Position numbers and translations under genes: made by a program. A stretch of 64,000 nt of DNA from Streptomyces sp. 135 (GTDB lineage: Bacteria; Actinomycetota; Actinomycetes; Streptomycetales; Streptomycetaceae), in contig NZ_CP075691.1 of the NCBI RefSeq assembly GCF_020026305.1, positions 8,673,415 through 8,737,414 on the forward strand. Direction: 5' to 3'. Below are positions 1 to 8,365 of this stretch, piece by piece. The notes below the pieces were generated by a model that ran no database searches, had not been told where the DNA came from, and saw only the letters and a program-made list of their open reading frames with translations. The stretch's first letter is position 1. Every line of letters begins with the position of its first letter.

Positions 1-308
1 GTCTCCCGGAACGCGAGCAGTTCGCTCTCCAGGTCCGTGACGGCTTGAGGCGCGCACTCCTGCTGGACCTTCAGCGCCTCCTCCTCGCTCAGCGGCACCG
101 GCAGCCGCTCGGCGTCCTCCGGGATGAGCGCCTGTGCATCGGCGGGCAGGATTCTGACCTGTTCCGAGGACAGGGAGACCTCGTGGGCTTGCAACCAGCC
201 CTGCACAGCTGGAGTTTCCGTGCATTCCAAGGCGCCGACGGCGGCGAGGGCCGCTCCCAGTCGAGGGTGCCGGTCGGGAAGGAGGAACAGGTATGCGTCA
301 TCGGCCAT
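1..308 (-). CDS. Hypothetical protein, C-terminus outside the window
   Basis: An open minus-strand frame starts at ATG 308-306 and runs through position 1, giving 102 codons with no stop. The protein begins MADDAYLFLLPDRHP and is acidic and Glu/Ala-rich, with a charged helical stretch (LSEEEALKVQQE) and no membrane segment. Third positions are strongly GC, as expected of a real Streptomyces gene, and the competing plus-strand frames here look like shadows. I do not recognise the family. The upstream 300 bases, shared with the divergent gdhA gene, would hold its promoter. Confidence 0.6.
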   Translation of the reverse strand, partial: MADDAYLFLLPDRHPRLGAALAAVGALECTETPAVQGWLQAHEVSLSSEQVRILPADAQALIPEDAERLPVPLSEEEALKVQQECAPQAVTDLESELLAFRE

Positions 309-635
309 CGCGGGATATCGCCTTCTCGTTCGTACGTCAGCCGGGCACCGATGCCGGGCTCAAGCGAACACGTTCCCGGCGGTCGGCCGGTTCACTCAGA
401 CCTACTGACCCCATAAGTGACGGCCGAGCAGGCCGGAAGCACCCGGCGGCCCGGTCTCGCATCGTGGTCACTCTCTGGACCGAGGGGCTGGTCACTGTGT
501 TTACATGCGCGTCATACTTGCGGCTTGCGCGTCCCGCGCACGGCAATGGCGCCGAGCGCTCCGACCGGGCTGCACCGGAGCGAGCGGCGTCCCTGACCGG
601 ATCGCCGGTGTCAGCCGTGCCAGAAAGGGCCCCCT

Positions 636-2003
636 TTGACCACGCGACCCGATTCGAAGTCAGCGCTGCCGGCGCTCTCGCAGCTGCTCACCGAGATCGA
701 ACACCGCAACCCGGCCCAGCCGGAGTTCCACCAGGCCGCCCGTGAGGTGTTGGAGACGCTGGCGCCGGTCATCGCGGCCCACCCCGAGTACGCCGAAGCC
801 GGGCTGATCGAGCGGCTGTGCGAACCGGAGCGGCAGATCGTCTTCCGGGTGCCGTGGCAGGACGACCGCGGTCGCGTGCGGGTCAACCGCGGCTTCCGGG
901 TGGAGTTCAACAGCGCGCTCGGCCCGTACAAGGGCGGCCTGCGCTTCCACCCGTCGGTGAACCTCGGCGTCATCAAGTTCCTGGGCTTCGAGCAGATCTT
1001 CAAGAACGCGCTGACGGGCCTCGGTATCGGCGGCGGCAAGGGCGGCAGCGACTTCGACCCGCGCGGACGCAGCGACACGGAAGTCATGCGCTTCTGTCAG
1101 TCGTTCATGACGGAGCTGTACCGGCACATCGGCGAGCACACGGACGTACCCGCGGGCGACATCGGCGTCGGCGGCCGGGAGATCGGCTACCTGTTCGGCC
1201 AGTACCGGCGCATCACCAACCGCTGGGAGGCGGGCGTCCTCACCGGCAAGGGCCGGAACTGGGGCGGCTCCCAGATCCGTCCGGAGGCGACCGGATACGG
1301 CAACGTCCTCTTCACGGCGGCGATGCTGCGCGAGCGCGGCGAGACCCTCGAAGGGCGGACGGCGGTCGTCTCCGGCTCCGGGAACGTCGCCATCTACACC
1401 ATCGAGAAGCTGGCCGCGCTCGGCGCCAACGCCGTGACCTGTTCGGACTCCTCCGGCTACGTGGTCGATGAGAAGGGCATCGACCTGGACCTCCTCAAGC
1501 AGGTCAAGGAGGTCGAACGCGCCCGCGTGGACACCTACGCCGAGCGCCGCGGCGCCTCGGCCCGCTTCGTGCCGGGCAGGCGGGTCTGGGAAGTACCGGC
1601 CGACATCGCACTGCCGTCGGCCACGCAGAACGAGCTGGACGCCGACGACGCCACCGTTCTGATCCGGGGCGGCGTGAAGGCGGTCTCGGAGGGCGCCAAC
1701 ATGCCGACGACACCCGAGGCCGTACGCCTTTTCCAGCAGGCGGGTGTCTCCTTCGGGCCAGGGAAGGCGGCCAACGCGGGCGGCGTCGCGGTCAGCGCGT
1801 TGGAGATGGCCCAGAACCACGCCCGTACGTCGTGGTCGGCGGAGCGCGTCGAAGAGGAACTGACGCGCATCATGAACGACATCCACAGCACGTGCCACGA
1901 GACCGCGGAGCGCTACGGCGCCCCCGGTGACTACGTGACGGGCGCGAACATCGCGGGCTTCGAGCGGGTGGCGGACGCGATGTCCGCCCAGGGCGTCATC
2001 TGA
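636..2003 (+). CDS. gdhA: NADP-specific glutamate dehydrogenase
   Basis: This enzyme reductively aminates 2-oxoglutarate to glutamate in the cytoplasm (ammonium assimilation). The 455-residue protein has the usual length of the hexameric NADP enzymes. The dimerisation/substrate domain comes first, with GPYKGGLRFHPSVN and the catalytic-lysine segment GIGGGKGGSDFDP. A Rossmann domain follows, with VSGSGNVAIYTIEKL and EGANMPTTPEA. The start is TTG at 636, preceded by AGAAAGG about 8 bases upstream. It is monocistronic and convergent with the sirtuin gene, from which a strong inverted repeat separates it. Identification is secure from the conserved motifs. Confidence 0.96.
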   Translation: MTTRPDSKSALPALSQLLTEIEHRNPAQPEFHQAAREVLETLAPVIAAHPEYAEAGLIERLCEPERQIVFRVPWQDDRGRVRVNRGFRVEFNSALGPYKGGLRFHPSVNLGVIKFLGFEQIFKNALTGLGIGGGKGGSDFDPRGRSDTEVMRFCQSFMTELYRHIGEHTDVPAGDIGVGGREIGYLFGQYRRITNRWEAGVLTGKGRNWGGSQIRPEATGYGNVLFTAAMLRERGETLEGRTAVVSGSGNVAIYTIEKLAALGANAVTCSDSSGYVVDEKGIDLDLLKQVKEVERARVDTYAERRGASARFVPGRRVWEVPADIALPSATQNELDADDATVLIRGGVKAVSEGANMPTTPEAVRLFQQAGVSFGPGKAANAGGVAVSALEMAQNHARTSWSAERVEEELTRIMNDIHSTCHETAERYGAPGDYVTGANIAGFERVADAMSAQGVI

Positions 2004-2015
2004 CCGGAAGCGCAG

Positions 2016-2084
2016 CCGCGGGCGGAGGGCAGCGAGCAGGTGCGTTCACCAGGTCCGGGCGCCCTGCTCCCGCCTCGCCCGCGG
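2016..2084. terminator. Bidirectional stem-loop between convergent genes
   Basis: CCGCGGGCG (2016-2024) pairs perfectly with CGCCCGCGG (2076-2084), and an inner arm GAGCAGG (2034-2040) pairs with CCTGCTC (2063-2069). The structure fills the gap between gdhA and the sirtuin gene. It has no U-tract, which is common for Streptomyces terminators, so the function is inferred from position and pairing. Confidence 0.6.
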
Positions 2085-2089
2085 GCGCA

Positions 2090-3004
2090 TCAGGCCGGGT
2101 CGGACCGCCGACCGGCCGCTCCCTCTACGTGGACGCCCAGCCGGTCGGCCACGGAGGAGAGCGCCGGTCCCAGCGGCAGTGCGACCCGTGTGACGGCGTA
2201 ACGGTCGCCCCGGGTGGCATCCAGGTTGACGATCACCACGGGCTTGCCGGCCTCGGCCGCCTGGCGGACGAACCGCAGCCCGGACATCACCGTCAGCGAG
2301 GAGCCGAGGACCAGGAGCGACGCCGCCCCGCGGACCAGGGCGCGGCAGCGCTCGACCCGCTCGGGCGGAACCGCCTCGCCGAAGAACACCACATCCGGCT
2401 TCAGGATGCCGCCGCAGACCGTGCAGGGCAGCACGCGGAAGTCCCCGACCTGTTCGTCGGTGAGGTCGGCGTCGCCGTCCGGGTTGATGCCGGCAGCCAC
2501 CGGCGCAAAGCCCGGATTGGCCTCCTCCAGCCGCCGGGCGAGCTCACCGCGCGGGCTGAACGTGCCGCAGGACAGGCAGACGACCCGGTCCAGGCTTCCG
2601 TGGAGTTCCACGGCGTCCCCGCTGCCCGCGGCCTGGTGCAGGCCGTCGACGTTCTGCGTGATCACGCCGGTGAGCAGCCCGTGCCGAGCGAACGCGGCCA
2701 CGGCCCGGTGCCCGGCATTGGGCCGCGCCCGGCCGAAGGTGCGCCACCCGAGGTGACTGCGCGCCCAGTACCGACGCCGGGCCTCGTGGTCTGCGGTGAA
2801 CTCCTGGTAGGTCATCGGGGTGTGCCGGCTCAGGCTTCCGCCCTTGCCCCGGTAGTCGGGGATGCCGGATTCCGTCGAGATACCCGCCCCGCTGAGCACC
2901 AGCACACCGCCGGCGCCCAGCACATCGACGACTGGCGCCGGATCCGTCGTACCCGGCGGCAGGTCCTCGGCAGGTGTCCAGCTCAGAGTAGGGCGCATAC
3001 GCAT
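2090..3004 (-). CDS. Sir2-family NAD-dependent protein deacylase
   Basis: Sirtuins remove acyl groups from protein lysines using NAD. The 304-residue product has the NAD-binding SGAGISTESGIPDYRG, the TQNVDGLHQAAG motif, the catalytic histidine in ELHGSLDRVVC, and a four-cysteine zinc module (CLSC followed later by CTVCG). GSSLTVMSGLRF is the late NAD-contact loop. I chose ATG 3004, with another ATG two codons later; no good Shine-Dalgarno is visible for either. The frame stays open upstream into the divergent gene, but that extension is Arg/Ser-rich shadow sequence. The start lies 55 bases from the divergent DUF3253 gene. Confidence 0.9.
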   Translation of the reverse strand: MRMRPTLSWTPAEDLPPGTTDPAPVVDVLGAGGVLVLSGAGISTESGIPDYRGKGGSLSRHTPMTYQEFTADHEARRRYWARSHLGWRTFGRARPNAGHRAVAAFARHGLLTGVITQNVDGLHQAAGSGDAVELHGSLDRVVCLSCGTFSPRGELARRLEEANPGFAPVAAGINPDGDADLTDEQVGDFRVLPCTVCGGILKPDVVFFGEAVPPERVERCRALVRGAASLLVLGSSLTVMSGLRFVRQAAEAGKPVVIVNLDATRGDRYAVTRVALPLGPALSSVADRLGVHVEGAAGRRSDPA

Positions 3005-3022
3005 GCCGTCAGGGTACGGAAC

Positions 3023-3050
3023 ACCGGCGGTACGGCACCGGCGGTACGGC
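3023..3050. repeat. Two tandem copies of a 14-bp unit in a divergent promoter gap
   Basis: The unit ACCGGCGGTACGGC occurs twice without spacing between the sirtuin gene and the DUF3253 gene. It could be an operator or a chance duplication in the promoter region; nothing here decides between them. Confidence 0.5.
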
Positions 3051-3059
3051 ACTCGCGGT

Positions 3060-3350
3060 GTGACACTGGCGGATGTGGCGGACAACGTACGGCAGACGGA
3101 CCGGCGCCTGGAACGGGCCATCCTGGACCTGCTGGAGCGCCGCGGCCCGACCGCGACGATCTGCCCCTCCGACGCCGCACGGGCGGTGTACGGAGGGGAC
3201 GACGACGGCTGGCGCGCGCTGATGGAACCGGCCCGCCGCGCTGCCCGCCGGCTGGTCACGGCCGGCGAGGTGGAGATCACCCAGCGGGGCCACGCCGTGG
3301 ACCCGGCGGACGTCCGTGGCCCGATCCGTATCCGCCGCGTCCGCCGCTGA
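3060..3350 (+). CDS. DUF3253 domain small protein
   Basis: This 96-residue protein starts at GTG 3060 (VTLADVADNVRQTD). Its pattern matches DUF3253: an N-terminal helix with LERAILDLLERRGPTATICPSDAARAVYG, then WRALMEPARRAARRLV and a C-terminal strand GEVEITQRGHAVDP. The fold resembles a small winged helix, and no enzymatic role is known to me. An upstream ATG in the same frame would overlap the sirtuin gene extensively, so I prefer the GTG. It is divergent from the sirtuin gene and convergent with the PhoX-like gene 24 bases downstream. Confidence 0.75.
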   Translation: MTLADVADNVRQTDRRLERAILDLLERRGPTATICPSDAARAVYGGDDDGWRALMEPARRAARRLVTAGEVEITQRGHAVDPADVRGPIRIRRVRR

Positions 3351-3374
3351 CACGCCGCGCGGGCCGGAGCGTGC

Positions 3375-4541
3375 TCAGGCGGTGGTGCGGAAGGGTCCGG
3401 TCACCTCGTAGGTGATGCCGTCGGAGGAACTGCCGGACGTACCGCGCTGGCTGGAGAAGTACAGCCGCTTGCCGTCGGGGGAGAAGGCCGGGCCGGTGAT
3501 CTCGGAGCCGGACTGGCCGGTGATGCGCAGGAAGGGGGCCACGACTTCGGCGGGGGTGATGACGCAGATCTCCATGTTGCCGCCGTCCTCGGCGACGAAC
3601 AGGTCTCCCGAGGAGCTGCCGGTGACGTTGTCGACACCGGTCAGTGGCGCGCTGCCGTTGGTGACGAGGCTGTCGTCGTAGGCGAGTTCGTAGGTGCTGC
3701 TCCGCAGGTTGAGCCGCCAGACGCGATTGTCGCCCTTGGTGGTGAACCAGACGGTGTCGGAGGCGTAGTGGCAGCCCTCGCCGCCGTTGAAAATCTTGGC
3801 GCCGGAGACCTGGTCGCGGGTGTAGGTGGGGGAGCCGTCCGGGTCGGGCACGTTGGTCCAGGTGAAGGAGCCGGTGGTGCCGGTGCCCGCGACCAGTACC
3901 TGGAGGGTCCCGGATGACAGGTCGCCCCAGGTGGCCGGGATGAACCGGTAGAAGCAGCCGTCCGACTCGTCCTCGGTCATGTAGATCACCTTGCGCACCG
4001 GGTCGGCGGCGGCCGCCTCGTGCTTGAACTGGCCCATCGCGCCCCGGCGCACGGCGGCCTTCGCGCCCCACGGGTCGGTCTCGTAGACGTAGCCGCGGCT
4101 GACTTCCTCGCACGACAGCCAGGTGTTCCAGGGGGTGGCCCCGCCCGCGCAGTTGTTACGGGTGTTGGACAGCACCCGGTAGGCGCCCGTGACGGACCCC
4201 GACGCGTTGAACTTGACGGCGCTCGCCCCGCCCCCGGTGGCGAGTTCGGAGTTGGATACGTATATCCAGCCCGTGCCGTCGGCGAAACAGGCACCGCCGT
4301 CAGGGGCGCCGTGCCACGTGTACGAGGTGCCGGAAACCGTCCGGCCCGAGCGGGCTATGACGCGGCTGGTGAAGCCGGACGGAAGCATGATGCCGTTGGC
4401 GTCGGCGGCCAGCAGACCGCCGTAGGGGCCGGTCCCGTTCTGGGCCGGGGCCGCGTAGGCGGCGCCGTGCATGAGGGTGCCTCCGAAGACGGCGGCAGAG
4501 GTGCCGAACACCGCACCACGCAGGAAATTGCGACGGTCCAC
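3375..4541 (-). CDS. Tat-exported PhoX-like (DUF839) protein
   Basis: The protein is 388 residues and exported. It starts VDRRNFLRGAVFG, a twin-arginine (RRNFLRG) signal, with a likely cleavage after AAYAA. GTG 4541 was chosen because GTAGGAG lies 6 bases upstream; a frame start at 4598 would place 19 implausible residues ahead of the Tat signal. The mature part has the DUF839/PhoX signature NNCAGGATPWNTWLSCEE, GQFKHEAAAADP, ESDGCFYRF and NGGEGCHYA, which form a beta-propeller-like fold. PhoX enzymes are Ca/Fe phosphatases, but this protein is shorter than typical PhoX, so phosphatase activity is not assured. Confidence 0.88.
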   Translation of the reverse strand: MDRRNFLRGAVFGTSAAVFGGTLMHGAAYAAPAQNGTGPYGGLLAADANGIMLPSGFTSRVIARSGRTVSGTSYTWHGAPDGGACFADGTGWIYVSNSELATGGGASAVKFNASGSVTGAYRVLSNTRNNCAGGATPWNTWLSCEEVSRGYVYETDPWGAKAAVRRGAMGQFKHEAAAADPVRKVIYMTEDESDGCFYRFIPATWGDLSSGTLQVLVAGTGTTGSFTWTNVPDPDGSPTYTRDQVSGAKIFNGGEGCHYASDTVWFTTKGDNRVWRLNLRSSTYELAYDDSLVTNGSAPLTGVDNVTGSSSGDLFVAEDGGNMEICVITPAEVVAPFLRITGQSGSEITGPAFSPDGKRLYFSSQRGTSGSSSDGITYEVTGPFRTTA

Positions 4542-4856
4542 AGATACTCCTACACCGAGAAACGAACGATGAGTTGACGGGCGTCGCCGACTGGTCACAG
4601 GGACCGTAGAGGCCCCGACCGGGCAGGGGCAGGGACGAGTGAGCCAACTTTCCCCGGCGAACGGATGCGCAAGTGCGGTGCGGAGGTTGCCGGTCCGGCA
4701 CCAAATGAACGGTGCGGGAACCTTTGAGGCCCGAGTGACACATGGCGTTCACAGCAAGGCGACAGTCGAGTGGCCCCCACCTGCGACGGTTCTGTCCGGC
4801 CAGGGCTCGCGCTGAGCGCGGCTGCGGGGTCGTGTGGGGTGAGGCAGGCTGGACGC

Positions 4857-7586
4857 ATGGACAGTTCCGATGCCCCTGGGGCCAGGTCGCGCCGGTTTCC
4901 GCCGACGCCCCGGAGCGTGGCGTCGGCCCGGCGCTTCGTCGGGACCGCTCTGGAGGGAGCCCCGTCGGAGCTGGTCGACACCGCTCGGCTCCTGGTCGGC
5001 GAGCTGGTGACCAACGCGGTGCTGCACGCGCGCACCGAGGTCGAGGTGGCGGTCCTGCCTCGCGGCGGCGGCGCTCTCGTGAAGGTGAGGGATCTCTGTC
5101 CCGCGCGCGGCCTGGTGCCCCTCGGCGGCCGCCCGTACGCGGGCACGGGGCAGGGCCTGCGCATCGTCGAGGAGCTCGCGACCCGCCACGGGGTGGACGC
5201 CGACGGGCAGCGCAAGACGGCATGGTTCGAACTTCTGCCCGATGGCCGCGGGGGCCCCAGGGGCCCTGAGGGCCCCGATAGTGCTGGTGGTGCTGGTGGT
5301 GCTGGTGGTGCTGGTGGTGCTGGTGGTGCTGGTGGTGCGCCGTCGTCATCGCCTGGGTGGAAAGCCGCCGCGCCGCCCGCAGATCCCTGCAACCCCTGCA
5401 CGACCGTGGACCTGGTGGACATGCCGCGCGACCTCTGCGCGGCCTCCGAACAGCACCGGCACGCACTGCTGCGCGAACTGGCGCTCGCCATGTCGGGAAG
5501 GGACGACCCCGAGGTGCGGCCGGCGGACCTGGCCACCGCTCACGACACGAACAACCTGGTCAGCGCGTGCCTGCGGGCCGCCCTCGAGGAACACCACCCT
5601 CAGACGAACATCCTTTCCTTGACCTTGTCAGTACCGGCAGATGCCGCCCCCGCGGTGAACACGCTGCGCCGTGTCCTCGCCGTGGCCGAGGACGCGGCCC
5701 GTGAGGAGCAGCTCCTCACCCTGCCCTCCCTGCCGCTCAACCGTCTCTTCCGCAAATGGGTGCTCGAACAGATCATCGGACAGCTCGACGGTGGCTCGGC
5801 CGCCCCCTGGACCCTGCTGATGGTTCCTCCGGAGCCGGGCCTCAGCACCTCGGAGCTGGTGCCGTGGGACGTGGGGCACCTGCGGACCAGCAGGGTGCCG
5901 ACCATCGCCGCCGACGAGGCGAACCGCATCGTCGCGGCGAACGGACCGGCGGCGGACCTGCTCGGCTGGGACGCCGACGCGCTCATCGGGCAGAAGCTGA
6001 CCGTGCTCATCCCCGAACACCTGCGCGAGCGCCACCTCTCGGCGTTCACCTCTCTGCTGCTCACCGGCGAGGCACGCATCCTGGGCCGCTCGGTGCCGCT
6101 GCCCGCTCAGCACCAGGACGGCCACCTCGTCCCCGTACGCCTCGTCATCCGGACCCAGGAGCTGACCGACGGCCGCACCGTGTTCGTGGCCCACCTCGTT
6201 CCCCGGGGAGCCACACCGGCCGACTCCGGAAGGAACCGGCTCACGGTCGCGCAGGAACTCCCCGCCGGACCCCAGCCGCCGGCCGCCCCGGAACGCGACC
6301 GGCTGCGCAGCGGTACGCGGACGGACATGTCGCCCCTCGAACGGCTCACCCTGCTGGCCGGCACCGGCAGTGCGCTGAGCAACACCCTCCACCTCGGCGC
6401 GGGACTCCAACGGGCGGGCCAGGTCATGACGGAACGCCTCGCCGACTGGTGCACGGTGGACCTGTTCGACGACGAGGCCCGCGTGGACCGGGTCTGCGTC
6501 GCCCACCGCGATCCGCCCCCGGGACTGCTCCCCGAGGAGTACGAGGGCAGACTCCCGCCGCTGGCCGAGGGCGCGAGGGGTCCGCTGGCCCGCGTACTGC
6601 GCGGCGCGGGACCGCTGCTGCTCACCGAGGTTCCCCCACCGAGCCCGGACGGGGACCCGCTGGACGTCCAGTACGCGGAGCTGTTCGAGCGGATGGGCGC
6701 GACGAGCGCCATCGTCGCGCCGCTCAGGGCGCGCCGGGAGATCTTCGGCGCCCTGACCGTCGCCCGTACGAGGGGGAGCCGCCCCTTCACCCAAGAGGAT
6801 CTGTCCCTCGTCGACGACCTGGTCCGCACCCTCGCCCTCGGAGTGGACAGCGCCCGCCTCTACCAGGACACCCGGAACGTCGCCGAACGCCTGCAACGGG
6901 CGCTGCTGGCCAAGCTGCCTGAGGTGGAGCACCTGCCGATGGCCGCACGGTACGCGCCGTCCTCCACCACCGCGCAGGTGGGCGGCGACTGGTACGACAG
7001 CTTCGTCGTGGCGCACGGGACCGCGCTGGTCATCGGCGATGTCACCGGACACAATCTCGACGCGGCCATCGCCATGAGCCAGCTGCGCAGCATGCTCCGC
7101 GGTATCGCCATCGACCGGCAGGAACCTCCGGAAGCGGTCCTGCGCCGTCTGGACCTCGCCAACCACAGCCTGTACAAGGAAGCCACCGCCACCTGCTTCT
7201 ACGGTCTGATCAAGGGCCCCGCCGAGGGGCCCTGGCAGCTGCACTACTCCTCCGCCGGGCATCCGCCGCCGCTGCTGACCACCGCCGAGGGAGAGACCCG
7301 CTTCCTCGAAGAAGGGGCGGGCCTGTTGCTCGGGGTGGACCCCGACATGCCGCGTCCCGACGCGACCGTCGAACTCCCGGCTCACTCGACCCTGTTGCTC
7401 TACACCGACGGCCTCATCGAACGCCGGGACGAAACCCTCGACGACTCCATGGCCCGGCTCGCCGAGCACACCGCCGCCCTGGCGGGTGACCCTCTCGACG
7501 TGTTCTGCGACGAACTCCTGATCCGCCTGGGCGCCGACAGCCCTGACGACCTCGCCATCCTCGCCGTCCGCCTCACACCTCGTTGA
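4857..7586 (+). CDS. Sensor PP2C phosphatase (HATPase-PAS-GAF-SpoIIE)
   Basis: This is a 909-residue regulatory protein. Residues about 15-135 are an RsbW-like histidine-kinase ATPase domain (LVGELVTNAVLHARTEVEV, GTGQGLRIVEELATRHG). Residues 142-159 are a Gly-Gly-Ala repeat linker. A PAS domain follows at about 365-465 (ANRIVAANGPAADLLGWDAD), then a GAF domain at about 515-680. A PP2C/SpoIIE phosphatase occupies about 705-905 (GGDWYDSFV, VIGDVTGHNLDAAIAMSQLR, LLLYTDGLIERRDE, DDLAILAVRL). Such proteins act in anti-sigma/anti-anti-sigma partner switching. The start ATG 4857 follows GTGAGG. The conserved acidic metal ligands of PP2C are present. Its targets are not encoded next to it. Confidence 0.93.
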   Translation: MDSSDAPGARSRRFPPTPRSVASARRFVGTALEGAPSELVDTARLLVGELVTNAVLHARTEVEVAVLPRGGGALVKVRDLCPARGLVPLGGRPYAGTGQGLRIVEELATRHGVDADGQRKTAWFELLPDGRGGPRGPEGPDSAGGAGGAGGAGGAGGAGGAPSSSPGWKAAAPPADPCNPCTTVDLVDMPRDLCAASEQHRHALLRELALAMSGRDDPEVRPADLATAHDTNNLVSACLRAALEEHHPQTNILSLTLSVPADAAPAVNTLRRVLAVAEDAAREEQLLTLPSLPLNRLFRKWVLEQIIGQLDGGSAAPWTLLMVPPEPGLSTSELVPWDVGHLRTSRVPTIAADEANRIVAANGPAADLLGWDADALIGQKLTVLIPEHLRERHLSAFTSLLLTGEARILGRSVPLPAQHQDGHLVPVRLVIRTQELTDGRTVFVAHLVPRGATPADSGRNRLTVAQELPAGPQPPAAPERDRLRSGTRTDMSPLERLTLLAGTGSALSNTLHLGAGLQRAGQVMTERLADWCTVDLFDDEARVDRVCVAHRDPPPGLLPEEYEGRLPPLAEGARGPLARVLRGAGPLLLTEVPPPSPDGDPLDVQYAELFERMGATSAIVAPLRARREIFGALTVARTRGSRPFTQEDLSLVDDLVRTLALGVDSARLYQDTRNVAERLQRALLAKLPEVEHLPMAARYAPSSTTAQVGGDWYDSFVVAHGTALVIGDVTGHNLDAAIAMSQLRSMLRGIAIDRQEPPEAVLRRLDLANHSLYKEATATCFYGLIKGPAEGPWQLHYSSAGHPPPLLTTAEGETRFLEEGAGLLLGVDPDMPRPDATVELPAHSTLLLYTDGLIERRDETLDDSMARLAEHTAALAGDPLDVFCDELLIRLGADSPDDLAILAVRLTPR
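5281..5334 (+). repeat. Six in-frame copies of a 9-bp repeat encoding Gly-Gly-Ala
   Basis: The unit GTGCTGGTG is repeated six times without interruption inside the phosphatase gene and encodes a flexible (GGA) linker between the ATPase domain and the sensory part. A 9-bp unit keeps frame when copy number changes, so slippage would alter linker length rather than switch the gene off. Confidence 0.9.
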
Positions 7587-7632
7587 ACGCCCTCATCAAC
7601 ACTTGTCAGAGGCATCCGCTAGCTTGCGGGCC

Positions 7633-8106
7633 ATGGGAAACTCAGGCGGATCATTGACGACCCGGTCCACGGGGGAGCTGCACCAGCTCATGCGGGCAGC
7701 CGGGTTCACGGGCATGGACGACACGGCGGCGTTGGCGGAGAACTGGCAGGTGACGGAGTTCGCCGTGGCCGGACCGCACAGTCTGGCGAACCTCGTGCGG
7801 AGAACGGGGAGTCCGGCGGTCATGGTGTCCTTCCATGACAGCGACGTGGGATTCGTCGAGGCCCTCACGCCGGACGGCGGCAGCTGGGAAGGCCTGCTCA
7901 ACCGCGAGATGGCGGAGAGCTACGAGATACCTCTGGAGCACTTCCCCCTCGAACCCGCCGTCGCCGGTGCACTCGCCTGGTCGGCCGCTGCCGGACTGAC
8001 ACCCGACGAGGAAGCCATCCGGCACACCCTCACCGGGTCGGCCCTGTTCGCGGAAGAACTCTCCTCGGCCTTGATGGTCGCCCTGGGGGTCCCCGGAGCA
8101 ACGTAG
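7633..8106 (+). CDS. Hypothetical protein
   Basis: This is a 157-residue soluble protein starting MGNSGGSLTTRSTGEL. Two-thirds is a mixed alpha/beta region (AVAGPHSLANLVRRTGSPAVMVSFHDSDVGFVEAL), and the C-terminus is helical (AGALAWSAAAGLTPDEEAIRHT). An in-frame TTG at 7603 would add ten residues; neither start has a clear ribosome site, and I prefer the ATG. It lies 46 bases after the phosphatase gene and could be co-transcribed with it. I do not recognise the family. Confidence 0.6.
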   Translation: MGNSGGSLTTRSTGELHQLMRAAGFTGMDDTAALAENWQVTEFAVAGPHSLANLVRRTGSPAVMVSFHDSDVGFVEALTPDGGSWEGLLNREMAESYEIPLEHFPLEPAVAGALAWSAAAGLTPDEEAIRHTLTGSALFAEELSSALMVALGVPGAT

Positions 8107-8138
8107 CCCTCGCTCGCGCGAGGCCGAGGTGGGAAAGT

Positions 8139-8273
8139 CCGTGGCCCCTGCGGATCAAGGCGCCGTTTGCCATCGCGGCCATTGGCGCGCTCGCAGGCGG
8201 CCTGCTCGCCGAGTTCCTGGGGCGACACATCCGGAAGGGCACCGGCCGAGCCAGCGAAAGGGCAAAGGTGTGA
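8139..8273 (+). other. Membrane-helix-like reading frame without a start codon
   Basis: A 44-codon stretch ending in TGA at 8271-8273 reads as a plausible membrane helix and basic tail (FAIAAIGALAGGLLAEFLG then RHIRKGTGR). There is no ATG, GTG or TTG in frame at its 5' end. It may be the tail of a lost gene. The rest of 8107-8365 shows a small palindrome near 8111 and no other gene. Confidence 0.25.
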
Positions 8274-8365
8274 CACACGAGGATCAGCCTGCTCGCGCCC
8301 GGCAACAGCAGGCGCCGAAGCCGCTCAGCCTGTCCAGGAGTCATATGCGCTCGGGTGCCTGCGGC

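Noticed and set aside
660..1898. Long minus-strand ORF opposite gdhA
   Set aside because: It has no start signal or family features, and gdhA on the other strand is certain.
5281..5334. Short regular repeats as a CRISPR array
   Set aside because: The units are contiguous 9-mers with no spacers and lie in frame inside a protein gene.
8030..8344. Minus-strand ORF at 8030-8344 as a gene
   Set aside because: It overlaps the end of an apparently real plus-strand gene and is Arg/Pro-rich without recognisable features.
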